Below the pieces are notes generated by a model that saw only the letters and a list, made by a program, of their open reading frames with translations, had not been told where the DNA came from and made no database searches. DNA of 64,000 nucleotides, from contig CALMYQ010000052.1 of NCBI GenBank assembly GCA_937873655.1, forward strand, positions 1-64,000, read 5' to 3'. Both the position numbers and the translations under genes were made by a program. Positions 16,527 through 25,056 of the stretch are shown piece after piece; position 1 is the stretch's first letter; each line of letters starts with the position of its first letter. Source of the DNA: an uncultured Lewinella sp. GTDB taxonomy: Bacteria; Bacteroidota; Bacteroidia; Chitinophagales; Saprospiraceae.

Positions 16527-17222
16527 TCACCCATCACCCTCGTCGTCCGTCAGAATAAACCCGCTGCCGTACACATTCGCAATCTCGATGTTCGTATCCT
16601 TTGACAGGTATTTTCGCAGCCTGGAAATGAACACATCCATGCTTCGGCGGTTGAAATAGTCGTTGCCCGACCACAAGGAATTCAGGACCTGCCGCCGGGA
16701 CAACAACTTTCCCTTGTTCTCGCACAACAAACGGAGCAGTTGGGCCTCCCTTTCGGTCAGGATCTGCTCGCTGTCGTCCAATAATAATCTTTGGTTAACC
16801 GGGTCAAATGCATATTTCCCAATGGTGTAAACGGGCGTTTCGCCTTCGCTGCCTTTGGAGCGGGTCCTGCGCAGGATGGCTTTGATCCTGGCAACCAATT
16901 CCTCCTCATCCACCGGTTTGATGATGTAATCGTCGGCGCCGAGGTTAAACCCCTTGAGCTTATCTACCTTCAACGCCTTGGCGGTCAGGAATATGAAAGC
17001 GGCGCCGCGGTCGAGCAAACGGATTTCCCTGGCCAGCGTCAGGCCATCCATCTCCGGCATCATGATGTCCAGTATGGAAAGGTCGTAAGCCTGTTTTTTA
17101 AACAGATGCAGGCCTTCCTTTCCGTTCCGGGCCAGATTGACCTCAAAACCTTTCATTTCCAGGTATTCCCGCAGGACATATCCTAGCGTGTCATTATCTT
17201 CGACTAGCAGAATGCGGTTCAT
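16527..17222 (-). CDS. OmpR/PhoB-family response regulator (231 aa)
   Basis: DNA-binding response regulator. The receiver domain (about 1-118) shows the acidic pair in LLVEDND, the phosphoacceptor Asp52 in LSILDIMMPEMDG, the switch Thr in FIFLTAKA, and the conserved Lys in DDYIIKPVDEEEL. The C-terminal winged helix (about 130-227) contains LTEREAQLLRLLCENKGKLLSRRQVL and RSMDVFISRLRKYL, classic for OmpR/PhoB. No histidine kinase is adjacent, so it is an orphan here. It converges on the sigma-factor operon and is divergent from the M36 protease gene, with 288 bp between. Target genes cannot be assigned. Confidence 0.95.
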   Translation of the reverse strand: MNRILLVEDNDTLGYVLREYLEMKGFEVNLARNGKEGLHLFKKQAYDLSILDIMMPEMDGLTLAREIRLLDRGAAFIFLTAKALKVDKLKGFNLGADDYIIKPVDEEELVARIKAILRRTRSKGSEGETPVYTIGKYAFDPVNQRLLLDDSEQILTEREAQLLRLLCENKGKLLSRRQVLNSLWSGNDYFNRRSMDVFISRLRKYLSKDTNIEIANVYGSGFILTDDEGDG

Positions 17223-17385
17223 CTTCGTCAGGTTTTCAGGTTATCAAAGGATAGTGGCGCGAACGGAGCTATTTATAAAGACCAAATACGATGCGGAATG
17301 GTTGTGAACGGCCGGAATTTTATCAAATGTCGGCTGCACATGATTATTAACCGGATTCTTGCGAAAAACTACCTGACATATTAAT

Positions 17386-17393
17386 TAATTTTG
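17386..17393 (+). promoter_or_regulatory. -7 box TAATTTTG upstream of the M36 protease gene
   Basis: It fits TAnnTTTG and lies 117 nt before the ATG at 17511. The nearest upstream TTG (17359-17361) is 24 bp away, wider than the usual 19-21, so the promoter is a candidate only. The rest of 17223-17510 shows nothing recognisable. Confidence 0.35.
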
Positions 17394-17510
17394 CCCGCTA
17401 TTGAATTCAGATATGCTTTCCCCGGTTGTCCTGGTCAGCTGTCTTCTACATTCAAATATTTAATGCCAGGATTCGTCCTGAATCAACAAAATTGATAAAT
17501 TGGATCAAAT

Positions 17511-20500
17511 ATGATGAGATTTACACCTGGAATTTTCGTGTTTATGCTTCTCCTGGGTTTGAATGCCGTCCTCTTCGGGCAGGAACGCAGCCAGGAAGCC
17601 TCTAAGATCGCACAAGAATACGTGCAGCACAACCTGGACAAATACGGGCTCCAACCGTCGGACATCGCCGGCATGGATGTGAGCGACAACTATTTTTCCA
17701 AAAACAATGAAACCTACCACGTTTATTTCAACCAGAAATATCGGAGCATTGCGGTTCAGAATGCCGTTTTCGGCGCACACATCAAAAACGGCAAGGTCTT
17801 TTATGCCACTAACAGGTTTATTTCGGGCCTGGGGGAGGCCGTAAACGCCACCGAAGCAGGATTGACGCCCGCAGAGGCCATCGACCGGGCTGCCGCCTAT
17901 CTCGGCCTGATCATCGATACGCCGGTGAAGCAGGTAAGCCGCAAAGACCTGTATTCCTATGAGTTTACGCCGGGCAATATCGCACAGGAGAATATCCAGG
18001 TGGACTTGCGGTACCTGCCTGACTATAAAACGGGCGCTGTCAACCTCGCCTGGGTGGTCGGCATATACGAGGCCGGCTCTCCCGATTACTGGATACTCGG
18101 GATCGATGCGCTGGATGGGAAAATGCTGGAACGCCACAACCGGACCCTCCATTGCAGCTTTCCGGCGGGAACCGGCCATCAGCATGATGCTTCCTGCGTG
18201 ACGGAAGAAAAGGAAATGCCGACCCCTCCGCTGCCGCCGGCCCCTCCTTCCGGAGCGACCTATAACGTATACCCGCTGCCTTTTGAAAGCCCGCTGGACG
18301 GCGACCGCCAATTGGTGGTTGAACCCCAGGATCCGGCAGCTTCTCCCTACGGCTGGCATGATACTGACGGCGTACCTGGAGCGGAATACACCATTACCCG
18401 GGGGAACAATGCACATGCCTACATTGACGGAGATGATACCAATCAATCCAGCGGCGATGAACCCAATGGCGGCAATTCGCTTTTGTTTGATTTTCCGTTG
18501 GACCTGAGCAAAGAACCGGACAGCTTCCGGCGTGCAGCTACCGTTCAGCTTTTCTATCTGACCAATATGATGCACGATTTTACCTACCGGTACGGTTTTG
18601 ACGAACAGGCAGGCAATTTTCAGCAAAATAATTACAGCAACGGCGGATCGGCCAATGACTATGTAATGGCGCAAGCCCAGGACGGCGGAAACCTGCTGGA
18701 TGCCGACCATATCAACAATGCCAATTTTTCCACACCCCCCGACGGCTCCAGAGGAAGAATGCAAATGTACCTGTGGGATCGCGCTGCCGGGCAATTGTTC
18801 TCCGTTACGGAACCGGTCGGCGTAGCCGGCAACCGGGAAGTAGGCACCGCCGAATTCGGGCCCGCCATCGGCGAAACGGCGGTTGAAGGCAATGTGGTGG
18901 CTGCCTATGACGCAAGCAGCCAGAGCGCTCTGGGATGCCAGAATATCGTAAATGCTGCCGAAGTGGCCGGCAATGTGGCCCTGGTGGATCGCGGTACCTG
19001 CTACTTCCACGAAAAAGCCCTGAAGGCGCAGAATGCAGGCGCAATTGCGCTCATTATCTGCAATTTTGAAGAAACCACGATCAATATGGCAGCGATCGGC
19101 GGCCTACCGGATGTGACCATCCCGACCGTGATGATGAAGCGGTCGGATTGTATCCAGATCCGTAACCTGCTGGCCAACGGCACCAATGTACGCATCAAAT
19201 TGCAACGGGAAAACGCAACCGGTCCGCAATACATGGACGGCGATCTCGAAGCCGTGATCGTTAACCACGAATACGGACATGGTATCTCGAATCGCCTCAC
19301 AGGAGGACCTTCCCAGGCCGGTTGTCTTCAGAATGAGGAACAAATGGGCGAAGGATGGAGCGATTTCTTCGGGCTCGTGACCACCGCAAAAACCGGCCAG
19401 ACCGGCGAAATGGCCCGCGGAGTAGGTAGCTTTGTCTGGCGTGCCGGGCTGGGCAGCGGTTTCCGGACGTTGCCGTATTCTACCGATATGTCCGTGAATA
19501 CCAAAACCTATGACGATATCATCGGACAGGAAATTCACACACTGGGCGAAGTGTGGACCACTGTTCTATGGGACCTATATTGGAAAATGGTGGAAGTCTA
19601 CGGTTTTGATGAAGACTTCATCAATGGAACCGGCGGCAACAACATGGCCATCCAGTTGGTCATGGACGGCATGAAACTCCAGCCCTGCCTGCCGGGGCTG
19701 CTGGATGGCCGGAACGCCATTATTGCTGCGGATTACCAGAATTACGACGGCATTCACGAATGCCTGATCTGGGATGTCTTTGCCAGAAGAGGCATGGGCT
19801 GGAGCGCCGACCAGGGATCCTCCACAAGCAGTGAGGATAACAAACAGGCCTTTGATTCCATGCCGGAATGCATCAAGGAACTCAAGATTACCAAAGAGGT
19901 CAACAAGGCCAATATCGAAGCGGGCGACCAGTTGACATACACCCTGATGGTGACCAACCATACGGATGAAGATCTCCAGAATGTGGTAGTTACCGACGAA
20001 TTCCCCGCCGGCGCGGCTTATGTGGCAGGGTCGGCATCCAACGTGTTCCCGTTCACCACCGACGCAGGCGCCATCACCTGGGAAATCGGTGAATTGCTGC
20101 CCGGCCAGTTCCTGATCCTCTCCTACAAAGTGGATACGGACCCGGGGCTGCATTCTCAGGCCATTTTTGCAGATGATTTTGAAAACTTTTCGCTTGACTG
20201 GATCGCTGAAACCCTTGAAGGCGACCAGGCCCACCCGGAAGACGCCTTCCAGTATACCGACCAGTCGCCGAAAAGCGGTGATTTTTGCTGGTTCGTTGAT
20301 GATTCCGAAAGAGAGAACGACCAGACTTTGCTGTACTTTAACCCAATTACGGTAAGCGGCGACAAACCGGTACTCCGGTTCTGGCACCGGTACAATACCG
20401 AACCTGTGTTTGACGGCGGCATCGTCGAGGTTTCTACCGACGGTACCCAATGGCAAACCCTGGACAATCGGTTCATCCGTCATGATTACCGGGGGAAAAT

Positions 20501-21080
20501 CAATTATACCGCATTCGCCATCCCGAATGCCCATGCCTTCTGGGGCAACAGCACCCAGTACATTGATTCTTACATTGATCTGGAAGCATTCAAAGGCCAG
20601 GACATTTATATCCGTTTCCGGTTTGGCTCGGATGCGGAGCCGACCAATACCATTGAAACCGGTGAAGGGTGGTACGTTGACGACGTTGCCGTGCTGGATC
20701 TGGTGAACTACGAAACCGAAGCCTGCGTAAGCGCCGACGGAGGGTATATGGCCTGCGGCAAACCGGCCGAAGCCGGTACGGTCGTGGAACCCGGAGCCGT
20801 CAATGCGGTCAGCGAACTGGAAAACCTGGGCGCTTTGATCAATATCTTCCCGAATCCGGCCAACGACAGGATCTACGTTGATCTCAACGCTAAGCGCAGC
20901 GGCAGACTCGAGGTTTCTCTGCTGGGAATCGACGGTAAGGTCCTGAATAACCAGATCCGGGATGTGACCACCGGACGCCAGCAATTTTCAATGGACGTGT
21001 CCAACCTGGCTGCCGGCTTCTATTTTGTCCGCCTGAACACGGGCAATGAAGTGGTTACCCAAAAGATCGTGGTGGAGTAA
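17511..21080 (+). CDS. M36 family metallopeptidase (fungalysin-like), T9SS type A cargo (1189 aa)
   Basis: Large secreted zinc protease. Signal peptide about 1-23. An FTP-type propeptide lies at about 25-215. The catalytic M36 domain spans about 300-790 with His586-Glu587-Tyr-Gly-His590 in VIVNHEYGHGISNRL and the third-ligand region GEGWSDFFGL about 26 residues later. A PA domain is inserted before the active site (about 425-560, AEVAGNVALVDRGTCYFHEKA, then GAIALIICNF). After the protease come a DUF11-like domain (about 795-880, DQLTYTLMVTNHTDEDLQNV) and a MAM/lectin-like sandwich (about 885-1065, DDFENFSLDWIAETLEGD to GWYVDDVAVLDL). The last ~80 residues are a T9SS type A domain (INIFPNPANDRIYVDL to TQKIVVE). 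A strong terminator follows. Substrate is extracellular protein in general; specificity is not readable. Confidence 0.94.
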   Translation: MMRFTPGIFVFMLLLGLNAVLFGQERSQEASKIAQEYVQHNLDKYGLQPSDIAGMDVSDNYFSKNNETYHVYFNQKYRSIAVQNAVFGAHIKNGKVFYATNRFISGLGEAVNATEAGLTPAEAIDRAAAYLGLIIDTPVKQVSRKDLYSYEFTPGNIAQENIQVDLRYLPDYKTGAVNLAWVVGIYEAGSPDYWILGIDALDGKMLERHNRTLHCSFPAGTGHQHDASCVTEEKEMPTPPLPPAPPSGATYNVYPLPFESPLDGDRQLVVEPQDPAASPYGWHDTDGVPGAEYTITRGNNAHAYIDGDDTNQSSGDEPNGGNSLLFDFPLDLSKEPDSFRRAATVQLFYLTNMMHDFTYRYGFDEQAGNFQQNNYSNGGSANDYVMAQAQDGGNLLDADHINNANFSTPPDGSRGRMQMYLWDRAAGQLFSVTEPVGVAGNREVGTAEFGPAIGETAVEGNVVAAYDASSQSALGCQNIVNAAEVAGNVALVDRGTCYFHEKALKAQNAGAIALIICNFEETTINMAAIGGLPDVTIPTVMMKRSDCIQIRNLLANGTNVRIKLQRENATGPQYMDGDLEAVIVNHEYGHGISNRLTGGPSQAGCLQNEEQMGEGWSDFFGLVTTAKTGQTGEMARGVGSFVWRAGLGSGFRTLPYSTDMSVNTKTYDDIIGQEIHTLGEVWTTVLWDLYWKMVEVYGFDEDFINGTGGNNMAIQLVMDGMKLQPCLPGLLDGRNAIIAADYQNYDGIHECLIWDVFARRGMGWSADQGSSTSSEDNKQAFDSMPECIKELKITKEVNKANIEAGDQLTYTLMVTNHTDEDLQNVVVTDEFPAGAAYVAGSASNVFPFTTDAGAITWEIGELLPGQFLILSYKVDTDPGLHSQAIFADDFENFSLDWIAETLEGDQAHPEDAFQYTDQSPKSGDFCWFVDDSERENDQTLLYFNPITVSGDKPVLRFWHRYNTEPVFDGGIVEVSTDGTQWQTLDNRFIRHDYRGKINYTAFAIPNAHAFWGNSTQYIDSYIDLEAFKGQDIYIRFRFGSDAEPTNTIETGEGWYVDDVAVLDLVNYETEACVSADGGYMACGKPAEAGTVVEPGAVNAVSELENLGALINIFPNPANDRIYVDLNAKRSGRLEVSLLGIDGKVLNNQIRDVTTGRQQFSMDVSNLAAGFYFVRLNTGNEVVTQKIVVE

Positions 21081-21130
21081 TTCTTCCGACGGACCAGGCA
21101 GTTGCCGCCGTTGATGATTGCATAACTTCG

Positions 21131-21165
21131 AGCACCTCCGGGCTTTTGTCCGGAGGTGCTTGTTG
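21131..21165 (+). terminator. Terminator after the M36 protease gene
   Basis: AGCACCTCCGG (21131-21141) and CCGGAGGTGCT (21150-21160) form a perfect 11-bp stem with an 8-nt loop. It is followed by TGTTGTTT, 50 bp after the stop codon. This is the cleanest hairpin terminator in the window. Confidence 0.75.
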
Positions 21166-21222
21166 TTTGGAAATAGGGTATTTGCCATCCGCAGCTTCTC
21201 CGCTGCTAAACTTTCTGTAAAC

Positions 21223-21256
21223 TTGTTTTCCCCAATTCAAAAAAGGATTATCTTTG
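21223..21256 (+). promoter_or_regulatory. Promoter of the tRNA-Ser gene
   Basis: TATCTTTG (21249-21256) is a perfect Bacteroidota -7 box, 37 nt ahead of the tRNA. TTG at 21223-21225 could be the -33 element with a 23-bp spacer, slightly long. The -7 box is convincing, the -33 less so. Confidence 0.6.
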
Positions 21257-21293
21257 CGGTCCGATTACTCCACCGTTATCAATTCTTTTACCC

Positions 21294-21380
21294 GGAGAGG
21301 TGCCGGAGTGGTCGAACGGGCCTGACTCGAAATCAGGTGTGCCCTCACGGGCACCGGGGGTTCGAATCCCTCCCTCTCCG
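21294..21380 (+). tRNA. tRNA-Ser (anticodon CGA)
   Basis: The acceptor stem GGAGAGG (21294-21300) pairs with CCTCTCC (21373-21379), with discriminator G at 21380. The anticodon stem-loop is CCTGA-CTCGAAA-TCAGG with anticodon CGA at 21328-21330, reading UCG codons. A long variable arm (TGTGCCCTCACGGGCACCG region) is diagnostic of serine tRNA. The T-loop GGTTCGAATCC is intact. CCA is not encoded. The gene sits directly upstream of the GIY-YIG unit. Confidence 0.96.
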
Positions 21381-21385
21381 CCTCC

Positions 21386-21503
21386 GCACGCCGAAGCTCC
21401 GACCGCAGGGAGGAGCGAAGGCGTGCTCCGCACCAACGTCGACAAATTATAAGCAACCAGGAATAAAAAGGAGCTTCGGCGCGCTACGGCGGACGGGGTC
21501 CGC
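21386..21503. repeat. Inverted repeat and hairpin between tRNA-Ser and GIY-YIG gene
   Basis: GCCGAAGCTCC (21390-21400) and GGAGCTTCGGC (21470-21480) are perfect reverse complements; with one mismatch the match extends to 21386 and 21484. A small hairpin GCGGAC-GGG-GTCCGC lies at 21489-21503. These structures and the flanking direct repeats mark the segment as structurally unusual. Confidence 0.6.
21395..21423. repeat. 29-bp direct repeat, left copy
   Basis: The segment beginning AGCTCCGACCGCAGGG is identical over 29 bp to 21861-21889. This copy begins 14 bp after the tRNA-Ser gene. The two copies bracket the GIY-YIG gene, as expected for a duplicated insertion or recombination site. Confidence 0.85.
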
Positions 21504-21599
21504 TACTCCGTCTCAACTACCTTAAATTCAAAACAATACATCAAATGAATTTTCAAAAACATCCAGAATGCGGCATGACCGTGTTCAAATTGGCTATCT

Positions 21600-21851
21600 A
21601 TGGAAAAAAGTTATGTATATATCCTCAAGTGCGCCGACAATACCTTTTATGTGGGAAAGACTAATAATATTATTGACCGGCTGAACCGGCATGAAAAAGG
21701 GGAAGTTAAATATACAAGTACCCGACTTCCTGTTGAATTGATTTCATATACAGCTTTCTTAGACGAATATTTGGCAGCCCGATTTGAAAAGTACCTGAAA
21801 TCGGGTTCAGGACGTGCCTTTTCAAAACGGCATTATCAGGGGCCAGGTTGA
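21600..21851 (+). CDS. GIY-YIG nuclease family protein (83 aa)
   Basis: Single-domain GIY-YIG protein of the short UvrC-N-like/YhbQ-like type. The first motif is YVYILKCADNTFYVGKT, where the tyrosines and Val-Gly-Lys stand for GIY...YIG. The catalytic Arg lies in DRLNRHEKG and a Glu-containing helix is AARFEKYLKSGSG. The C-terminus ends AFSKRHYQGPG, usual for this group. The gene is visibly AT-richer than its neighbours. It lies 219 bp after tRNA-Ser and stops 9 bp before the right copy of a 29-bp direct repeat. Such proteins may nick or cut DNA; a role in moving this small unit is suggested by the context but not shown. Alternatively it is a structure-specific repair nuclease. Confidence 0.88.
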   Translation: MEKSYVYILKCADNTFYVGKTNNIIDRLNRHEKGEVKYTSTRLPVELISYTAFLDEYLAARFEKYLKSGSGRAFSKRHYQGPG

Positions 21852-21860
21852 TCAATTATT

Positions 21861-21889
21861 AGCTCCGACCGCAGGGAGGAGCGAAGGCG
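21861..21889. repeat. 29-bp direct repeat, right copy
   Basis: Identical to 21395-21423. It begins 9 bp after the GIY-YIG stop codon and ends 11 bp before the stop of the convergent surface-protein gene. Confidence 0.85.
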
Positions 21890-21900
21890 GGCTCCCATCA

Positions 21901-24567
21901 TCACCGCATCAGCACCACCGACCCCTTCAGGATCTCCCGCTTCCCGTCACTCAGCTCCAATTCCATCCAGAAGGTATACACGCCGGCATCCGCCGGGCGC
22001 CGGTTGACATAACCGTCCCACCCGCTGTATTCGCTGTAGGGGTCAAGGTCCTTGGCAGAATACAGCAATCCGCCCCACCGGTCGTACACCTGGTAGGTCC
22101 GGATAATGCGCACCAGGCCGGGGATCGGGTAGATCCGCAGGAAATCATTGTACTGGTCGCCGTTGGGTGAAAAGGCATTGGGTACAAAAATGGGCAGCTC
22201 GCCGCTTTGGTCGATCCGGATGGTCCACGTTTCCGAACAACCGAACAGATTGCCGATGCGCAGGGTATAGGCGTTGGCAAAAGGCGCCCCAATCACCGGA
22301 GCAATGCAATCCGTACAGCTCAGACCGTCGGCAGGGCTCCATTCCACCGTTGAGATCAGCGTTTCCGGGATATTCAGGTGAGCCGGCATTTGGAGGGTCT
22401 CTCCGTACCGCAGGCTCAGCTTGACCGGGACATCGACCATGCGCTCATAACGGACCGGCATCAGAAAATCCTGTACAAGCAGGCAGCCCTGTTGGTCCCG
22501 GATATGCAAGGGGTAATTTTCACCCGGCTCAAATTGAGCTAAAATCTCAGCTCCGTGCCAGGGCCCGTCAGGGGACACGGCAAACTGGTAGGGTGGGCCC
22601 CCCCCCTTCGGCATCACCAGAAAATCACCGCCGGTTTCCAGCGCGGCACAATCCACGCCGATACCCTGGATGGGCGCCGGATCCTCGAGCCTGAATTCCT
22701 TTTGGACCCGGCAGCCGTCGGCGTCCCGGACAACAAGCGCATAAAGACCCGCTTCCAGGTTTTGTACGGACAAGCCGCTGCCGACGTCAGGTGTCCAGGT
22801 AATTTCAAAAGGCGGATTGCCCCGTGACAGGGTAGCCTGAATGGCGCCGTCCGCCATGCCGTTGCAGGAAACCGGTTGGATAACCCCCTCCAATCTCGGA
22901 CCGAGCACCGTTACCCGGGCAGTGCCGGAAACGGTTCCCTGACAGGCGGCATCGGAAACGGTCAGGAGGCTGTACTCTCCTTCGGAAACGGCGGGCAGGA
23001 AGTATGGCGAGGCGGTCAACATCGGGCTGGAGCCGCTGTATTGACCACCGACGGCAAATTCGAGTTGCCAGGGCGGGCTGCCCATGAGATCTACCCGCAG
23101 GTAGGCTGTATCGCCCGGGCATATGGCCGATTCACCGCTGAGAACGGCGCGCGGCGGCTGGGCATTGCTGACCGTCGTGGCGGCCTGTGCGGATTGATCG
23201 CATGCATCCGTCACCGTCAGGCCGTATTGGATGGAAGGATCGGCCGGAACAGAAACGGAAGCCCCTGTCGCTCCGGTCGACCAGACATAATGATACGGCG
23301 GGACACCGCCCGTTACAACTGGCGATAAGGTTGCCTGCTGGCCCGGACAGGCCCATCCCGAAGGAAGCTCTACCGTCAATAATTCAGGGTCCTTTAAGAT
23401 CAATACGGCAGAATCCCGATAACAGGAACAAGGTATATCTAATTGTAAGACAAGTGATTCATCTCCTTCAGTTAAACCGTCATTGTAGGCATGTACCGGC
23501 AACTTGACCGACGGCTGGCCAGGTGGAATGGTGATCTTGCCTGACAGCGGCGCAAAATCCTGACCCGCCGTTGCCGTGCTGGAAGAACCGATCTTGTAGG
23601 CCACCGTAACCGGAAGGTCCAAAGGAGAAGTTGAAGACCTGTTGAACGTGAAATAGCCGTCATTGCAACCTTCCGTACTGGATGGGCCCGGGTTCAGGCT
23701 GACCACATCCCCGATATTGAAACTTTCAGCTTCCAGAAAAACGGCCGAATCGTAATCCGCATCCCCTACATCGCCCACCACCATCCGGAGATGATAGGTC
23801 TGGCATGGGGCCAGTTTCAATAAGGCGGTAAAGATCTTGGTGAACCCGTCGTATTGGATCTTATCGTGGTAGGAAACGTCCAGGGCCGGTAACCCGCACT
23901 TGTCGCGGTCCTTTTTTCGTTCGTTCCGGACGTAGTAACTTGAATTCACATAATGGTTGACCGAGTTGATCGCCACAAAAGAAGAAGTGCCGGGGATCAA
24001 AGCCACGTTTTCTCCCTTGTTGGAGAACGTGCCGTTGATGCCGGGCCCGCTGATGAAAAAGCCGAACACGTCGTTGTACTGGCTGCCCGCAAACTCGCAA
24101 TATTCCTCAGAGGCAAAAACATAGCGGAAGGTCACAAAGGAATCCAGCGGCACAAAATCAAACTCGATGCCGACGGCGTCGTGCACCGGGCCGGTGGCCA
24201 GCAGCTTCAGATCGGGATCTTCTCCGGAGGCGTTGAAGTTGCCGCTTTTGTCGTCGGCGTTATTCGGCGGGTGGGCATGACTGATCGGACCGGTGGCCAG
24301 GATGATCCCGCTGTTGATTCCGATCGAGCTTTCGCCGTTTTCAAAGAATCCCAACCCATCCGAAGGGCCCAGGGCTTTGACGTTGTAGATATTGTCGCAA
24401 GCCCCTTTGGCAAAGATATCCCGGACAAGTTGATCAGGAGCGAATCCTCCTTCTGTATGAATACCCTCAGGGGGCAGTGCAGCGCGCGGCAATTCACCGA
24501 TGGAACGAAATCCGGTACCGGAATAAAACACCAACGGAAAAAGGAATATCCATGGTACTTTTTTCAT
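21901..24567 (-). CDS. Choice-of-anchor L surface protein with T9SS type B (gliding-motility-type) C-terminal domain (about 888 aa)
   Basis: The ATG at 24567 is preferred because it opens a compact signal peptide (MKKVPWIFLFPLVFYSG). Residues ~40-270 match the choice-of-anchor L domain (NGESSIGINSGIILATG, YVFASEEYCEFAGSQYNDVFGFF, YHLRMVVGDVGDADYDSAVFLEA). A Calx-beta-like domain follows (about 275-390). Ig/SprB-like segments come next (YHYVWSTGATGASVSVPA, EITWTPDVGSGLSVQNLEAGLYALVV). The C-terminal ~90 residues (FVPNAFSPNGDQYNDFLRIY to GSVVLMR) are the gliding motility-associated type B sorting domain. A nine-G tract in the coding strand (22598-22606) could slip. It is likely a surface adhesin or matrix protein secreted by T9SS. 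No SprF-like partner is next to it. Confidence 0.92.
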   Translation of the reverse strand: MKKVPWIFLFPLVFYSGTGFRSIGELPRAALPPEGIHTEGGFAPDQLVRDIFAKGACDNIYNVKALGPSDGLGFFENGESSIGINSGIILATGPISHAHPPNNADDKSGNFNASGEDPDLKLLATGPVHDAVGIEFDFVPLDSFVTFRYVFASEEYCEFAGSQYNDVFGFFISGPGINGTFSNKGENVALIPGTSSFVAINSVNHYVNSSYYVRNERKKDRDKCGLPALDVSYHDKIQYDGFTKIFTALLKLAPCQTYHLRMVVGDVGDADYDSAVFLEAESFNIGDVVSLNPGPSSTEGCNDGYFTFNRSSTSPLDLPVTVAYKIGSSSTATAGQDFAPLSGKITIPPGQPSVKLPVHAYNDGLTEGDESLVLQLDIPCSCYRDSAVLILKDPELLTVELPSGWACPGQQATLSPVVTGGVPPYHYVWSTGATGASVSVPADPSIQYGLTVTDACDQSAQAATTVSNAQPPRAVLSGESAICPGDTAYLRVDLMGSPPWQLEFAVGGQYSGSSPMLTASPYFLPAVSEGEYSLLTVSDAACQGTVSGTARVTVLGPRLEGVIQPVSCNGMADGAIQATLSRGNPPFEITWTPDVGSGLSVQNLEAGLYALVVRDADGCRVQKEFRLEDPAPIQGIGVDCAALETGGDFLVMPKGGGPPYQFAVSPDGPWHGAEILAQFEPGENYPLHIRDQQGCLLVQDFLMPVRYERMVDVPVKLSLRYGETLQMPAHLNIPETLISTVEWSPADGLSCTDCIAPVIGAPFANAYTLRIGNLFGCSETWTIRIDQSGELPIFVPNAFSPNGDQYNDFLRIYPIPGLVRIIRTYQVYDRWGGLLYSAKDLDPYSEYSGWDGYVNRRPADAGVYTFWMELELSDGKREILKGSVVLMR

Positions 24568-25056
24568 CAATCTGGCTAGTAACAACAAGTAAATCAAAAA
24601 TTACCAATACGTATTTAACCGGCTCCAACAGAAGGGGAATTGGTGCGATTTAACCAGGTATTTGGAAAAGGTGGGTAGTTCAAACCTAATATCAGGTGCC
24701 AATTTAAGAGGATTCCGTCAAATTTTTAAAAAAATTTATATTAAATAATTTTCTATAAGAAAAAAGCAATAACTTAGCAGCGGCTATCTATACACCGAAC
24801 AGAAACAAATTTACCGAAAACCTTGAGACCTGTACCTTTCGGAGTCATTTTGAAACCGGATCGTATATGCCGTTGGCGGTTTGGGGCGAAATCCCTATAT
24901 TTGTGGTATGAAATCCGGAAGAGACCGGCCACTTTTCTTCTACCCGACGTCCGGTTTCCAAACCTACTCAAGAGCTTACAGAGTTTATTTTTAAACAGTC
25001 CTTTAGCACACACCCTAAAGCTAGGGGAGTTTTTTTCATAAAAGTCCCATTTCTCT
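24568..25056 (+). promoter_or_regulatory. Divergent intergenic region with promoter and long leader for the repeat protein
   Basis: TATATTTG at 24896-24903 fits the -7 consensus, with TTG at 24873-24875 twenty bp upstream, giving a leader of about 150 nt before the ATG at 25057. Within the leader CCCTA-AAGC-TAGGG (25013-25026) is followed by a T-run at 25030-25036, resembling a weak terminator or attenuator 20 nt before the start codon. The AT-rich part near 24720-24780 shows nothing recognisable. Confidence 0.45.

Noticed and set aside
21118..21525. 135-codon open frame across tRNA-Ser
   Set aside because: It reads through the terminator and the tRNA and has no protein features.
21294..21889. 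Integrative element with integrase at tRNA-Ser
   Set aside because: The 29-bp repeats do not overlap the tRNA 3' end and no integrase gene is present; only the GIY-YIG gene lies between them.
24823..25041. 72-codon frame in the leader of the twelve-repeat gene
   Set aside because: It starts upstream of the -7 box at 24896 and so cannot be whole in the transcript; no ribosome-binding site or family match.
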